Of a stretch of DNA of 64,000 nucleotides, positions 9,372 through 18,737 are shown piece by piece. A program made the position numbers and the translations under genes. This stretch comes from Methylovulum sp. GTDB taxonomy: Bacteria; Pseudomonadota; Gammaproteobacteria; Methylococcales; Methylomonadaceae. The notes beneath the pieces are model-generated. The model did no database searches and was not told where the DNA came from. It was given only the letters and a program-made list of their open reading frames with translations. Each line of letters starts with the position of its first letter. The first letter of the stretch is position 1. The DNA lies in contig JAURZI010000123.1 in NCBI GenBank assembly GCA_030653435.1, positions 1 through 64,000 on the forward strand, in the 5' to 3' direction.

Positions 9372-9706
9372 ATGCGAAGAGTGCCAATTCTTTCGTAACA
9401 CTGATTCTTTCAATGGAGTGAATCCCTTTGGAATGAAAACTACCGGATGACTACGCCATTGTTGCGGTCACCAACCGAGAAAAGGCCTTGGTGCTGATGG
9501 CGCGCATAGCTAGCCCGATAGATGGGGCTTTAATTGCCGTCCTATCAATCCGAGTTTGTAATATTTCGGCTTGTTTAGTTTGCAACGTTATCATCATTAC
9601 AGGCGACAAAATGGGTTTGATACCCATATAATTACCAAAACAACCGCATAATGCTAAAAGATGGCCGCAATGGCCTGTAAATGACGTGATATAAAGCAAA
9701 ACCACC
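9372..9706. other. Gap between the small operon and the FUN14-family gene
   Basis: No intact gene is seen in this 335-base stretch. On the minus strand, bases about 9451-9600 can be read as a broken fragment listed separately. No promoter for the FUN14-family gene was identified with confidence. Confidence 0.4.
9451..9600 (-). pseudogene. Possible fragment of an efflux periplasmic adaptor (HlyD/MFP) gene
   Basis: On the minus strand, a frame around 9600-9480 encodes a stretch containing ILQTRIDRTAIKAP, which resembles the hairpin-to-lipoyl junction of HlyD-type membrane fusion proteins (pattern TxIxAPxxG). After a frame change it is followed by SVGDRNNGVVIR and a stop. No start, no signal and no neighbouring transporter gene are present. 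If the resemblance is real this is a decayed remnant. It is short and could be chance. Confidence 0.25.
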
Positions 9707-10054
9707 ATGAAAAGCAATTTTACCGAAGCTTCAGCCTCTTCCGACCTTTTTTCGTCAGCGTTTTTAATCGGCAACGTTGGCGCGCCGTTTATTATTGGTA
9801 TGGCAGTCGGTTATTTTGCTAAAAAAATGCTGCGGACAGCATTGTTTCTAGGCGGGGCGGCAATTGTGCTGCTGTTTGTCAGTGAATATTATGGCGTTAT
9901 CGAAATCACCGATGCCGAACTTCGACAGGTTGCTGATTCGGCAACAGACGCTGCTAAAACGTCGGGGGATTTTTTGGTTAATCGCCTGTCTAGCATCACC
10001 AGTAAAGGTGTCAGCGGTGTTGCGGGTTTTTTTGCCGGCTTCAAGTTGGGTTGA
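9707..10054 (+). CDS. FUN14-family membrane protein
   Basis: A 115-residue protein with the FUN14 pattern: a glycine-rich hydrophobic segment (GAPFIIGMAVGYFAKKMLR), a second hydrophobic segment directly after it (ALFLGGAAIVLLFVSEYYG), an amphipathic middle region, and a C-terminal glycine-rich segment (GVSGVAGFFAGFKLG). In eukaryotes FUN14 proteins sit in the mitochondrial outer membrane; bacterial members are small inner-membrane proteins of unknown role. It stands alone, and no strong ribosome binding site precedes the ATG. Confidence 0.75.
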   Translation: MKSNFTEASASSDLFSSAFLIGNVGAPFIIGMAVGYFAKKMLRTALFLGGAAIVLLFVSEYYGVIEITDAELRQVADSATDAAKTSGDFLVNRLSSITSKGVSGVAGFFAGFKLG

Positions 10055-10530
10055 GCCATCAGGGGTTTATATTCTAACCTCAGGCTGGCGTGTTTAACAG
10101 TCCCTGACATCTCCATCGGCCGTAATTTTGGGGAGAATAAAGACGTTACTTCACTGTTCAAACAAGATAAAAATCACAGAAAGGTCAGGTTGCACAAATC
10201 TGGAGGCAATCTCGGACTGTTAAAACAAACACTATATGGTGCCCTGGTCACAGACGGCCAAAAGTAACGGATTGGCTGCATTTTCATCAGTGCTCCTGAT
10301 GTATAGAAAAGTTGGCAGATAAAGCCATTGTTCCATAGCAATGCGGTATTGCAGCCTTTTTGCCGAGCTAACGCGTTAAAATGGTATCTTTTGGACAAGG
10401 CGTAGGCATGATTTTAAGCGGCTGATGGTTGGGTAGCACCCAATAACGTTCGGCTCATTTTTTGCTTAAAGCCTCTTTTTGCCCCGATCTCGCCAAATAG
10501 CTGATCAATTCTTCCTCGGTCGCCCAACCG
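10055..10530. other. Non-coding remnant region before the IS110 pseudogene
   Basis: Several short overlapping frames occur on both strands, but none is a recognisable gene. The strip up to the recognisable IS110 sequence at about 10531 is probably decayed mobile DNA: the transposase fragment that follows has lost its N-terminal catalytic half, so an insertion or deletion junction must lie in this stretch. Confidence 0.4.
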
Positions 10531-11320
10531 CTTAAGTTGCGTTGTCAGTCGCAACATATCCAGCACATGCAAAAGGCTTTGATACTGATGAACTTGCTGC
10601 TCACAGAAGTGGTTTCCGATGTGGTGGGCAGCACCGGCCAAAAAATCATCCGCGCGATCTTGGCGGGAAGAACACTTGTTTACCTTGAAACAGGCAGGCG
10701 CCTGTTCGATGCCTATGCCGGACAACTGGCGGAATGTGACCAACGGCTGGGAGACATGCTCAAAGGCTTGGCCAGCAACAGCCGGATGCCCGAAAAATGC
10801 AAGCGCAACAGGGGTAAGTCACGGTATGCGCCGCAGTTTGATGCCCTAACATTATTGTTGCAGATGTGTGGCGTGGTTCTGACACGTATCGACGGATACG
10901 ACGTGACCACGGCGTTCAAGGTGCTATCTGAATTCGGCGCGGATTTTTCGCGCTTTAAGAGTGCCAAGCATTTCGCCTCATGGCTGGGGCTGAGCCACGG
11001 CACCAAAATATCCGGCGGCAAGATACTGTCGGCGAGTACGCGGCGGACACCCCATCGCGCGACGCAAGCCTTGAAGATGGCGGCGGTCAGTCTGCGTTCC
11101 AGTCAGTCGACCTTGAGCGCCTACTACCGCAGGCTTTGTGCCCGAATGGACAAGGCCGTCACGGCTTGCGCCCATAAGTTGCCTAGGCTGATGTATACGA
11201 TGATCGTCAAGGGCGAGGCCTAATGAGGAAAAATACCGCAAGCGGGTATTGATGAATTTGACTAAACGGGCGGAGCAATTGGGCTTTGAACTAGTTCCGG
11301 TCGTTCAAACACCTTTATGA
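10531..11320 (+). pseudogene. IS110-family transposase remnant (truncated and frameshifted)
   Basis: The fragment carries the C-terminal (transposase_20) half of an IS110 transposase: QHIQHMQKAL, then VVSDVVGSTGQKIIRAIL, LFDAYAGQLAECDQRL, SAKHFASWLGLSHGTKISGG and STRRTPHRATQALKMAA. The N-terminal RuvC-like half is missing. In the middle (about 10660-10710) the matching residues SWREEHLFTLKQA lie in another frame, which implies a deletion plus frameshift. Near 11219 the frame ends early, while the expected tail EEKYRKRVLMNLTKRA continues in another frame to a stop at about 11320. With at least three lesions it cannot make active transposase. Confidence 0.85.
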
Positions 11321-11679
11321 AAATATTTATGAATCAGAGTGTTATTTTAAGCTGCTTGAGAGACGCTTATAAAACAGCGATTTTATCTTGCCGGTATGCG
11401 CTGGAAACAACCAGGGGCAGCCGGCATTTTAAATTTACGGGCATTAGTTTTAACGGCTCAAAGATGGACACCGTTCTGGCAAAAAATAAATCTCTTTGGC
11501 GTTCCTTCTGTTGCGGCTGCACCCAATGAGAATTGCTGTGTGGCGATTTTATCGAGCTAATCAATCTCAACTCCCATTACCAGAATGAGTATATAAATAA
11601 ACCTGTTTAAAATATGTTGTAAAAGTGTTTTTTTTTCTTTACCCTTTTAAAATTAAGCTTAATAAAACCAGGAAAAATA
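11321..11679. other. Intergenic stretch upstream of the CBS-domain gene
   Basis: A 359-base stretch that becomes very AT-rich at 11570-11660, likely the promoter region of the CBS-domain gene. A 70-codon frame in it shows no family resemblance or ribosome binding site and was not accepted. No terminator or RNA is evident. Confidence 0.45.
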
Positions 11680-12144
11680 ATGCGTGTAAAAGAATTAATG
11701 ACTTGCAAAGTATTTACTGTCGAAGAACACGACCTAATTGATCGCGTCTTTTTTTTAATTCATTACGAAAAAATTCGCCATATCCCCGTTGTAGAAAAAG
11801 GCAAAGTCATCGGGATCGTATCCGATCGAGACTTATACAAAGCCTTAGGGCCCAAAAACAATTCTAATGCTATTGAAACTCCATCCACTAAAGGCGCAGC
11901 CGCGCTTCACGTTATTCCCCAAAAAGTTCAGCACATCATGCATCGGCAGGTATTAACGGTTAATCCTGACAGCTATGCATCTGAAGCTGCGGCAATTATG
12001 GCCAATAATAAAGTGGGTGCATTACCCGTGGTCGACAAGGACAACAAACTGGTTGGCATATTATCATCGACAGATATTCTAAGAGTTTTTTCAAAAATTG
12101 AAAAAGCAAGCGAAAAAAGGGAAAGAAGAATAGTGGAGGGATAA
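11680..12144 (+). CDS. Tandem CBS-domain protein
   Basis: A 154-residue protein made almost entirely of two CBS motifs. CBS1 covers about residues 4-60 (VKELMTCKVFTVEE, HIPVVEKGKVIGIVSDRDL) and CBS2 about 85-142 (VQHIMHRQVLTVNPDS, ALPVVDKDNKLVGILSSTDI). Such stand-alone Bateman modules bind adenine nucleotides and regulate other proteins. The tail is strongly charged. AGGA precedes the ATG. It is flanked by two decayed insertion sequences and has no obvious partner gene. Confidence 0.9.
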   Translation: MRVKELMTCKVFTVEEHDLIDRVFFLIHYEKIRHIPVVEKGKVIGIVSDRDLYKALGPKNNSNAIETPSTKGAAALHVIPQKVQHIMHRQVLTVNPDSYASEAAAIMANNKVGALPVVDKDNKLVGILSSTDILRVFSKIEKASEKRERRIVEG

Positions 12145-12260
12145 GGTATAGCCCTAATGCATTAACCAGAAGTATAAGGGAGACAGCATTTATTAAAATA
12201 CCGGTTCAGACTGAATGGTTAAATCCCACCAGCTTAAGGTGGACGAGCGGTCTAATTTTA

Positions 12261-12963
12261 GCTCCAGAGCTGTCTTTTCGTTACCGCAGACCTTACGGAT
12301 TCATTGCCCCCTGGAACATAATGCGCGAATTATCCGGGGTGCAACGCCAAACAAGCCCAAACTTCTTCTTGCATAAATATGCCAACATGAATACACCTGC
12401 GGTCTGCCAGGGTTTAGCGGACAATCATCATCGACACATAGCGCATTCTTATTTGCAGGATGTAAGCGATTGGGTGGGTGGCATTGCCCAAGTCAAAGAA
12501 GAGCTTTGGGAATATGCTGCTCCACCCTTGGCTGAAGCGATAACGACCCTTGTCGTTAGCCTGGATGGGGCTTATGTATAAATGGGTGAGAATGGTTACC
12601 GAGAAGCAATGGTGGGTAATATTTCGCTTTATGATGTTACCGGCAATCGTCAGCATACCGTTTTATATCGATGTAGCCCCGGAATGCCGGAAAAGCAGTT
12701 TTTTTCAGCGCTTGGTAAAAATTGTGCAACGGTCAAGAAACACTATCCCGATGCTCTTTATTTAGGTATCGCGGATGGTGCAAAAATAATGAGTCGTTTT
12801 TATAGCAACAAACCAGTCGTCAATTACTGGACTTTTTTCACGTCGCTGAATATCTGGCAAACGTCTCTTATGCCGCCTATCCAGGAAAAACGGACAAACC
12901 ATTTGTCTGGATGAACGCTGTAAACAGCTCAAACGTGCACCCGGTGCAGTCGAAACACCATGA
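12261..12963 (+). pseudogene. ISKra4-family transposase remnant (several frameshifts and a stop)
   Basis: ISKra4 transposase sequence can be followed through changing frames: LSFRYRRPYGF (about 12270), LEHNARIIRGATP, KYANMNTPAVCQGLADNH, LQDVSDWVGGIAQVKEELW, an in-frame TAA at 12579-12581, NGYREAMVGNISLYDVTGN, YPDALYLGIADGAK, then after a frame change FHVAEYLANVSYAAYPG and finally LDERCKQLKRAPGAVE. At least three frameshifts and one stop break the gene, and the expected C-terminal part is not recognisable. It is a dead copy. Confidence 0.85.
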
Positions 12964-13190
12964 TTCACATTATTTAAAGTCAACACCCGTTATAAACCAG
13001 AATCATCGGAATATTGGCCCACACGATGTACAGGCAGATTTCTGGGGCGTATGACATACTTGGCAGCATTGCCATATGCGCGGACTATGCCGCCAGAGCC
13101 CTTTTAAACCTTGCCCCCCGACTTCATAGGCTTAGACAGCCAATAACGACCTAATCTAAGGCGATTTCTTCATCAAACGGGAATTTAACA

Positions 13191-14102
13191 GTGCCTACCC
13201 TCACTACGGAAAAACATCACATTGGGCTAGGCTTTAGCCTAGTGCTGCTGGGAGCCTTCGGGTTTTCCGCGAAAGCCATTATCATCAAACTGGCTTACGC
13301 TTACGGCAGCCAAGTCGATGCGATTACCCTGATGGCTTTGCGTATGCTGTTTTCGTTGCCTATTTTTCTGCTGGTCGCATTCTGGCACTTAAAAAAAACC
13401 GACTCGAAACCTTTGGATAAACGGCAATGGCTGATTGTCGTGTTGCTCGGCCTGATTGGCTATTATGTGTCTAGCTACCTGGATTTTACCGGGCTGCATT
13501 ATATTTCCGCCGGACTGGAGCGCGTGATATTGTTCCTGTACCCAACATTTGTCGTACTGTTTTCAGCATGGCTCTATAAACGGAAGATCACAGGCCAACT
13601 CGGCCTAGCCTTAGCACTAAGTTATGCAGGCATGATCCTGATTTTTATCGAGCAGCTGTCGCTGACGGCATCGGCTATCTGGCTGGGTTCAGCGCTGGTA
13701 CTGGGCAGCGCTGTTATTTTTGCCTTTTTTACGATGGGCAGCGGCATTATGACGCACCATATCGGCTCAACCCGTTTTACCGCTTATACGATGACTGTCG
13801 CCAGTATCGCAACACTGGTGCATTTCACAGTCCAGCACGGTCTGGCACCCATCAGTTTACCGGTTGAGGTCTACGGACTGGCATTAATCATGGCGGTTTT
13901 TTCCACTGTTTTACCGGCATTTTTGATGAATGCGGGCATACGCAGGATCGGCGCAGGCAACGCATCGGTCATCAGCACTACCGGGCCGATCAGCACGCTG
14001 TTGCTGGCGTTCCTCGTGCTGCATGAAAGCGTCACGGTCAACCAAATGGCAGGGACTTGTTTGGTTTTGGTCGGCGTGTATGTGGTAAGCCGGGCAAAAT
14101 AA
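13191..14102 (+). CDS. EamA-domain permease of the drug/metabolite transporter (DMT) superfamily
   Basis: A 303-residue integral membrane protein with about ten hydrophobic segments arranged as two EamA repeats (about residues 12-145 and 160-300). The second ends with the typical SVISTTGPISTLLLAFLVLHE helix pair. DMT permeases move amino acids, nucleotide sugars or other small metabolites across the inner membrane; the substrate cannot be predicted. The start is the GTG at 13191, which agrees with the family N-terminus. It is transcribed toward the acetyltransferase gene, 110 bases away. Confidence 0.85.
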   Translation: MPTLTTEKHHIGLGFSLVLLGAFGFSAKAIIIKLAYAYGSQVDAITLMALRMLFSLPIFLLVAFWHLKKTDSKPLDKRQWLIVVLLGLIGYYVSSYLDFTGLHYISAGLERVILFLYPTFVVLFSAWLYKRKITGQLGLALALSYAGMILIFIEQLSLTASAIWLGSALVLGSAVIFAFFTMGSGIMTHHIGSTRFTAYTMTVASIATLVHFTVQHGLAPISLPVEVYGLALIMAVFSTVLPAFLMNAGIRRIGAGNASVISTTGPISTLLLAFLVLHESVTVNQMAGTCLVLVGVYVVSRAK

Positions 14103-14212
14103 CTGAAGCCCGCCCTAGCTAAGTTACACCGAAAGCCAATATTCATTAAAGTTTTACCCAGTCCTTACGTTAAAATACCTGCACATCATTGTCTTGTTCA
14201 CGGAGTAAAACT

Positions 14213-16942
14213 ATGGGCCCGCATTATCTCAACCGCTTTTTCACGCCACAGTCAGTGGCTATAGTCGGCGCGTCCGAACGCCCGGAAAGCGTGGGGTTCC
14301 GGCTATTGCTCAATATGCAGGAAGCCGGTTTTAAAGGAGGCTTGTATCCTGTCAATAACAAGCGCGCAGAGTTATCAGGTTTGAAAGCCTACCCTGATTT
14401 GAATGCCATCCCCAGTGACCTTGATTTGGTCGTCATTGCCACGCCTGCTCCGTCGGTGCCTGACATCATCCGCCAATGCGGCGAAAAAAACGTCACGGCG
14501 GTCATCATCATCACCGCCGGATTCGGCGAACTCGGTGACGAAGGCAAGCGCCTGCAACAAGAAGTGCTCGACATAGCCCACCGTTACAACATCCGTATCA
14601 TAGGCCCCAACTGCCTGGGTGTGATCCGGCCCAGCGGCTATTTGAACGCAACCTTTGGTGACGGAACCGTTAAAGACGGTAGCCTAGCCTTGTTATCGCA
14701 ATCCGGCGCGGTATGTACCGCCATTTTAGATTGGGCCAAATCCCAGGACATCGGTTTCTCCACAGTAGTTTCGATGGGAGGCGCTGCGGATATTGATTTT
14801 GGCGAGGTATTGGATTACCTGTCCACCGACTGTAAAACTACGGGTATCCTGATGTATGTCGAAGGCATACGCGACGCCCGCCGTTTTTTAAGCGGGCTAA
14901 AAGCCGCCGCGCGCTTAAAACCGGTTATCCTGATTAAATCGGGCCGCCATGAAGCCGGTTGCAAAGCCGCAATGTCGCATACCGGCGCGATGGTCGGCGG
15001 CGATAATGTGTTTGATGCCGCAATTGCCCGCGCCGGTGTCGTGCGGGCTTACAGCATCACTGAACTATTTTCGGCGGCGAGGGTGCTCGCCAATAATTAT
15101 GTCGTCACCGACAATCGTCTGGCGATTATCACCAATGCCGGCGGGCCCGGCGTGATGAGCACCGACCGTGCCGAAGATGTCGGGGTTAGCATGGCCGAAC
15201 TCAGCCCTGCCAGCATAGCGGCGTTAAACGCCGTGTTGCCGGTGCATTGGTCGCATGCCAATCCGGTGGATATACTCGGTGATGCAACATCGGACCGCTA
15301 CCAAAAGGCCTTGGCGGTTTGCCTGGATGATGACCAGATCGATGGCGTGCTGGTCATTTTGACCCCGCAAGCAATGACCAACCCGACCCAGGTTGCCGAA
15401 TGCATCATCGCCGGTGCTGCAGCAAGCAAAAAACCGGTGCTAGCGTCGTGGACCGGCGGCGCCAGAGTCCAGGAAGGCAGGAATCTGTTCGCAAACAGCA
15501 ATGTCGCGCATTTCAGCACCCCGGAAGTGGCTGTAGATGCCTTTTCCTTGTTGACGCACTACACGCAAAACCAAATTCTGCTCAAACAAATCCCGTTGCC
15601 CAGCAACGAACTGGCTACGCCCGACGTCACCGGCGCCCGTTTGATTATCGAACGCGTACTTTCCGAAGGCCGGCAGGTTTTGACGGCACAGGAAGCCAAA
15701 GCCATTCTTGCCGCCTTCCATATTCCAGTAACATCCACTATCAAGGTGTCTTCCGCCAAAGATGCGATGATTGCTGCTGAAACGATGGGGTTTCCGGTGG
15801 TATTGAAAGTCAATATGGCTGAGTTCAGCCATAAGTCCGATATTGGCGGGGTGCGTTTAAATATCAGCAGCGTCCAGGATATTTCCCGCAATTTTATCGA
15901 AATGGAAACCGCAATTAAGCAAAAATATCCCGACATCAAGGAAGTCGGCATGACCGTTGAACCGATGTTTAAATCACCTAGCGGCCGTGAGTTGATGATA
16001 GGCGTCGTCAGGGATCCGGTATTCGGCCCCGCCATCAGTTTCGGCTTGGGCGGCACGATGGTGGAGATACTTCAAGATAGCGCCGTATCGCTGCCTCCGC
16101 TTAATGCCTATATGGCCCAGCAAATGATCGCCAAAACCAAGGCCGCCAAGTATTTGCAAGCATTCCGGCAATTACCGGCGACCAATAAAAAAGCCCTGGT
16201 CGACACCCTGCTTAATGTATCGACGATGGTCAGCGAGTTGCCGGAAATTGTTGAACTGGACATTAACCCGTTGATTGTCGATGAGCACGGCGCAATAGCC
16301 GTTGATGCGCGGATCAAAGCCCAAGTCTCGCATCAGCTTAGCCCGTATTCGCACATGGCGATACATCCTTATCCCCACGAATTGACCCAGCATTACCAAT
16401 TGACCAACGGCGTCAATATCACGATCCGTCCGATACGGCCTGAGGACGCGATGCTGGAAAAAGATTTTGTCCACCGCTTGTCCGAACGCAGCAAATATTT
16501 CCGCTTTAGGCAGGCCTTGCAGGAACTGACTCCTGAAATGGTCGTGCGTTTTACGCAAATCGACTATGACCGGGAAATGGCTTTTATCGCGATCAGCGAC
16601 GATGAAAACATGCCAAATGAATTAGGAGTAGGTCGTTATATGAGAAACCCGGACGGCCATTCGGTGGAATTTGCCTTAGTGGTTGCCGATGATTGCCAAT
16701 GCTTGGGCATAGGTTCCAGAATTATGAAAACCTTGATGCAAACCGCGAAAAACAAGGGCATTTCATTTTTTGAAGCCGAAATCCTGAGCACTAACACCGC
16801 GATGCTGGGGCTCGTTAAAAAACTGGGCTTCAGCATCGAAACACTAGCCAGTGACCGCACGGGCGCAACCGATGCAGCCCTGGACAGTGCCATTGCCGGG
16901 GATAATGCCATCATCCATGTTGTTAAAGATTTGCGGCAGTGA
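14213..16942 (+). CDS. pat: Protein lysine acetyltransferase of the Pat/PatZ type
   Basis: A 909-residue multidomain protein. It has an N-terminal CoA-binding/NDP-forming acyl-CoA synthetase-like domain (FFTPQSVAIVGASERPESVG, GPNCLGVIRP, LLSQSGAVCTAILDWA), an ATP-grasp domain around residues 480-710 (FPVVLKVNMAEFSHKSDIGG) and a C-terminal GNAT acetyltransferase domain from about 735 (ITIRPIRPEDAMLEKDFV, and GIGSRIMKTLMQ as acetyl-CoA loop). This is the architecture of E. coli PatZ (886 residues), which acetylates lysines of enzymes such as acetyl-CoA synthetase. The ATG at 14213 has CGGAG upstream; the TTG at 14189 is not needed. Confidence 0.88.
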   Translation: MGPHYLNRFFTPQSVAIVGASERPESVGFRLLLNMQEAGFKGGLYPVNNKRAELSGLKAYPDLNAIPSDLDLVVIATPAPSVPDIIRQCGEKNVTAVIIITAGFGELGDEGKRLQQEVLDIAHRYNIRIIGPNCLGVIRPSGYLNATFGDGTVKDGSLALLSQSGAVCTAILDWAKSQDIGFSTVVSMGGAADIDFGEVLDYLSTDCKTTGILMYVEGIRDARRFLSGLKAAARLKPVILIKSGRHEAGCKAAMSHTGAMVGGDNVFDAAIARAGVVRAYSITELFSAARVLANNYVVTDNRLAIITNAGGPGVMSTDRAEDVGVSMAELSPASIAALNAVLPVHWSHANPVDILGDATSDRYQKALAVCLDDDQIDGVLVILTPQAMTNPTQVAECIIAGAAASKKPVLASWTGGARVQEGRNLFANSNVAHFSTPEVAVDAFSLLTHYTQNQILLKQIPLPSNELATPDVTGARLIIERVLSEGRQVLTAQEAKAILAAFHIPVTSTIKVSSAKDAMIAAETMGFPVVLKVNMAEFSHKSDIGGVRLNISSVQDISRNFIEMETAIKQKYPDIKEVGMTVEPMFKSPSGRELMIGVVRDPVFGPAISFGLGGTMVEILQDSAVSLPPLNAYMAQQMIAKTKAAKYLQAFRQLPATNKKALVDTLLNVSTMVSELPEIVELDINPLIVDEHGAIAVDARIKAQVSHQLSPYSHMAIHPYPHELTQHYQLTNGVNITIRPIRPEDAMLEKDFVHRLSERSKYFRFRQALQELTPEMVVRFTQIDYDREMAFIAISDDENMPNELGVGRYMRNPDGHSVEFALVVADDCQCLGIGSRIMKTLMQTAKNKGISFFEAEILSTNTAMLGLVKKLGFSIETLASDRTGATDAALDSAIAGDNAIIHVVKDLRQ

Positions 16943-17224
16943 CCATAGGCCCGATATTTATAGCACGCCGTAAGGCATAGCGTTTTCGGAATGCTTGTGA
17001 ACCGCCACAAAGGCGCGAAGGAAAATAACACGCAGTGTCCTTCGTGGCGCTAAAGTTTTACCGATAACGCATATCCAAGCCACGGTGTTACAGGTGCATA
17101 AATCCTGTTTTAGTGTCAAACTAAACCCAGATAGCCAAAATGAACACCGCCTATCGAACACCCTATCAGGATGTCGTTTCATGTATCAGCATTCTTTTCA
17201 TCACTTTATGCCAATAATGAATAA
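16943..17224. other. Intergenic stretch with a REP-like inverted repeat
   Basis: 282 bases between the acetyltransferase gene and dapF. The only structure seen is an imperfect inverted repeat, CGCCACAAAGG (17003-17013) with CCTTCGTGGCG (17039-17049), one mismatch, separated by 25 bases. It has no T-run and resembles extragenic palindromic repeats rather than a terminator. Confidence 0.45.
17003..17049. repeat. REP-like imperfect inverted repeat
   Basis: CGCCACAAAGG at 17003-17013 pairs with CCTTCGTGGCG at 17039-17049 with a single mismatch. It lies in an intergenic region and lacks the T-tract of a terminator. Only one copy was noticed in the window, so whether it is a dispersed repeat is unknown. 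Confidence 0.4.
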
Positions 17225-18736
17225 ATGATTAACTTCACTAAAATGCACGGTTTAGGTAACGATTTTGTTGTGATTGACGCCATCAGCCAACCCATAGACT
17301 TATCGCCCGAACAAATCCGTTTCATGTCCGACCGCCATTTCGGCATAGGGTTTGACCAGCTATTGCTGGTGGAGAAGCCCACTAGCGACAATGCCGATTT
17401 CAAGTATCGCATTTTTAATGCCGACGGCGGTGAAGTCGCACAGTGCGGCAATGGCGCACGCTGCTTTGCCCGCTTTGTTCGTGACCAGGGTTTGTCGGAA
17501 AAAAACCAAATATGCGTCGACACCGGATCCGGCCAGTTGGTGCTGCATTTTGATGACGACAGGCTGATCACCGTCAATATGGGCATCCCTAAGCATACGC
17601 CCGCTGAAATTCCGTTGCTTGCAGAACAGGAATCAAAGTTTTATACCGTCTCCATTAACGACACTGAAAAAGCCTTTGGCGCCGTTTCGATAGGCAATCC
17701 GCATGCCGTCATCCAAGTCAATGACTTAAAAACCGCACAAGTGACCGACCTGGGCAGGATACTTGAAAATCATCCTATTTTTCCAGAACGCGCTAATATC
17801 GGCTTTATGCAAATCCTGGACCGCCAACACATCAAGCTTCGCGTTTATGAACGCGGCGCCGCAGAAACATTGGCCTGCGGCAGCGGCGCTTGTGCGGCCG
17901 TAGTAATAGGCATTGAGCAGCATTTGCTGGATGATGAGGTTTATGTCGAATTACCGGGCGGTGAATTAAAAATAAGCTGGTCGGGCCGGGGAGAGCCGGT
18001 TTTTATGACCGGTCCAGCCGTTGCTGTGTTCGATGGCAAAATTAATCTGGGGCATGGGCAACAAGCCGTAGATCTGTCCGCACTACAGGTTGAAACTTAT
18101 CTGCAGAAACATCCTGAGTTTTTTAATGAGCATCTCAATTTACTGGAACAGATAAAAATCCCCCATCCCAGCGGCAATGCCGTCTCACTGATTTCGAAAC
18201 AACTGGAAATATTCAGGAGCCGACATCACGAAATGGAAAACCAGCTCACGGCGCTGATAGAAATCGCCAGGGAAAACGACGCATCGTTCATGCGTATGCA
18301 CAAGCTAACGCTGGCATTGCTTGATGCTTCAACTTTACAAGAAGCCATCGCCAATCTGGATATTGTGTTGTCGGACTATTTTTTCACTGATTTTGCCGCC
18401 GTCCGCATCATTAAAGCAAACCCCACTGTTACCATTAACGACTTGTTTATAGACCCGGACAGCGAAACCTTGAAGCCATTCATCAAGGAATTATCCAGCA
18501 ATATACCGTCCTGTGGCCGCCCTACCCTGGCCCAAGCCAGAGTGTTATTCGGCGACGCCGCTGTGGAAGTCAAATCCTGCGCCATTATCCCAATGACCTT
18601 CACCGAGCTGGATGGCCTGCTTGCCATAGGCAGCCGCGAAGAAGGCCGTTTCCATTACAGCATGGGCAATTTATTTTTAACGCAGATGAGCGAGCTCATC
18701 GGCACCCGCTTAATTTCATTATTACAGCAGCAATAA
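17225..18736 (+). CDS. dapF: Diaminopimelate epimerase fused to a DUF484 (GAF-like) domain
   Basis: One open frame of 503 residues. Residues 1-275 are a complete DapF, which interconverts LL- and meso-diaminopimelate for lysine and peptidoglycan. The two catalytic cysteines are Cys74 ([14 protein letters not shown]) and Cys218 ([12 protein letters not shown]). From about 280 to the end follows a DUF484 domain: [21 protein letters not shown], a coiled region, then a GAF-like domain ending in [17 protein letters not shown]. In most gammaproteobacteria these are two adjacent genes, dapF and a DUF484 gene, upstream of xerC. Here no stop or start separates them (joint near base 18050). xerC follows after one base. 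See findings. Confidence 0.9.
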   Translation: MINFTKMHGLGNDFVVIDAISQPIDLSPEQIRFMSDRHFGIGFDQLLLVEKPTSDNADFKYRIFNADGGEVAQCGNGARCFARFVRDQGLSEKNQICVDTGSGQLVLHFDDDRLITVNMGIPKHTPAEIPLLAEQESKFYTVSINDTEKAFGAVSIGNPHAVIQVNDLKTAQVTDLGRILENHPIFPERANIGFMQILDRQHIKLRVYERGAAETLACGSGACAAVVIGIEQHLLDDEVYVELPGGELKISWSGRGEPVFMTGPAVAVFDGKINLGHGQQAVDLSALQVETYLQKHPEFFNEHLNLLEQIKIPHPSGNAVSLISKQLEIFRSRHHEMENQLTALIEIARENDASFMRMHKLTLALLDASTLQEAIANLDIVLSDYFFTDFAAVRIIKANPTVTINDLFIDPDSETLKPFIKELSSNIPSCGRPTLAQARVLFGDAAVEVKSCAIIPMTFTELDGLLAIGSREEGRFHYSMGNLFLTQMSELIGTRLISLLQQQ

Positions 18737-18737
18737 T

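Noticed and set aside
10414-10743. 109-codon minus-strand frame overlapping the IS110 remnant
   Set aside because: Most of it is antisense to recognisable transposase sequence; no start signal or family features.
11317-11529. 70-codon frame after the IS110 remnant
   Set aside because: No ribosome binding site, no similarity recognised, and it lies in decayed mobile DNA.
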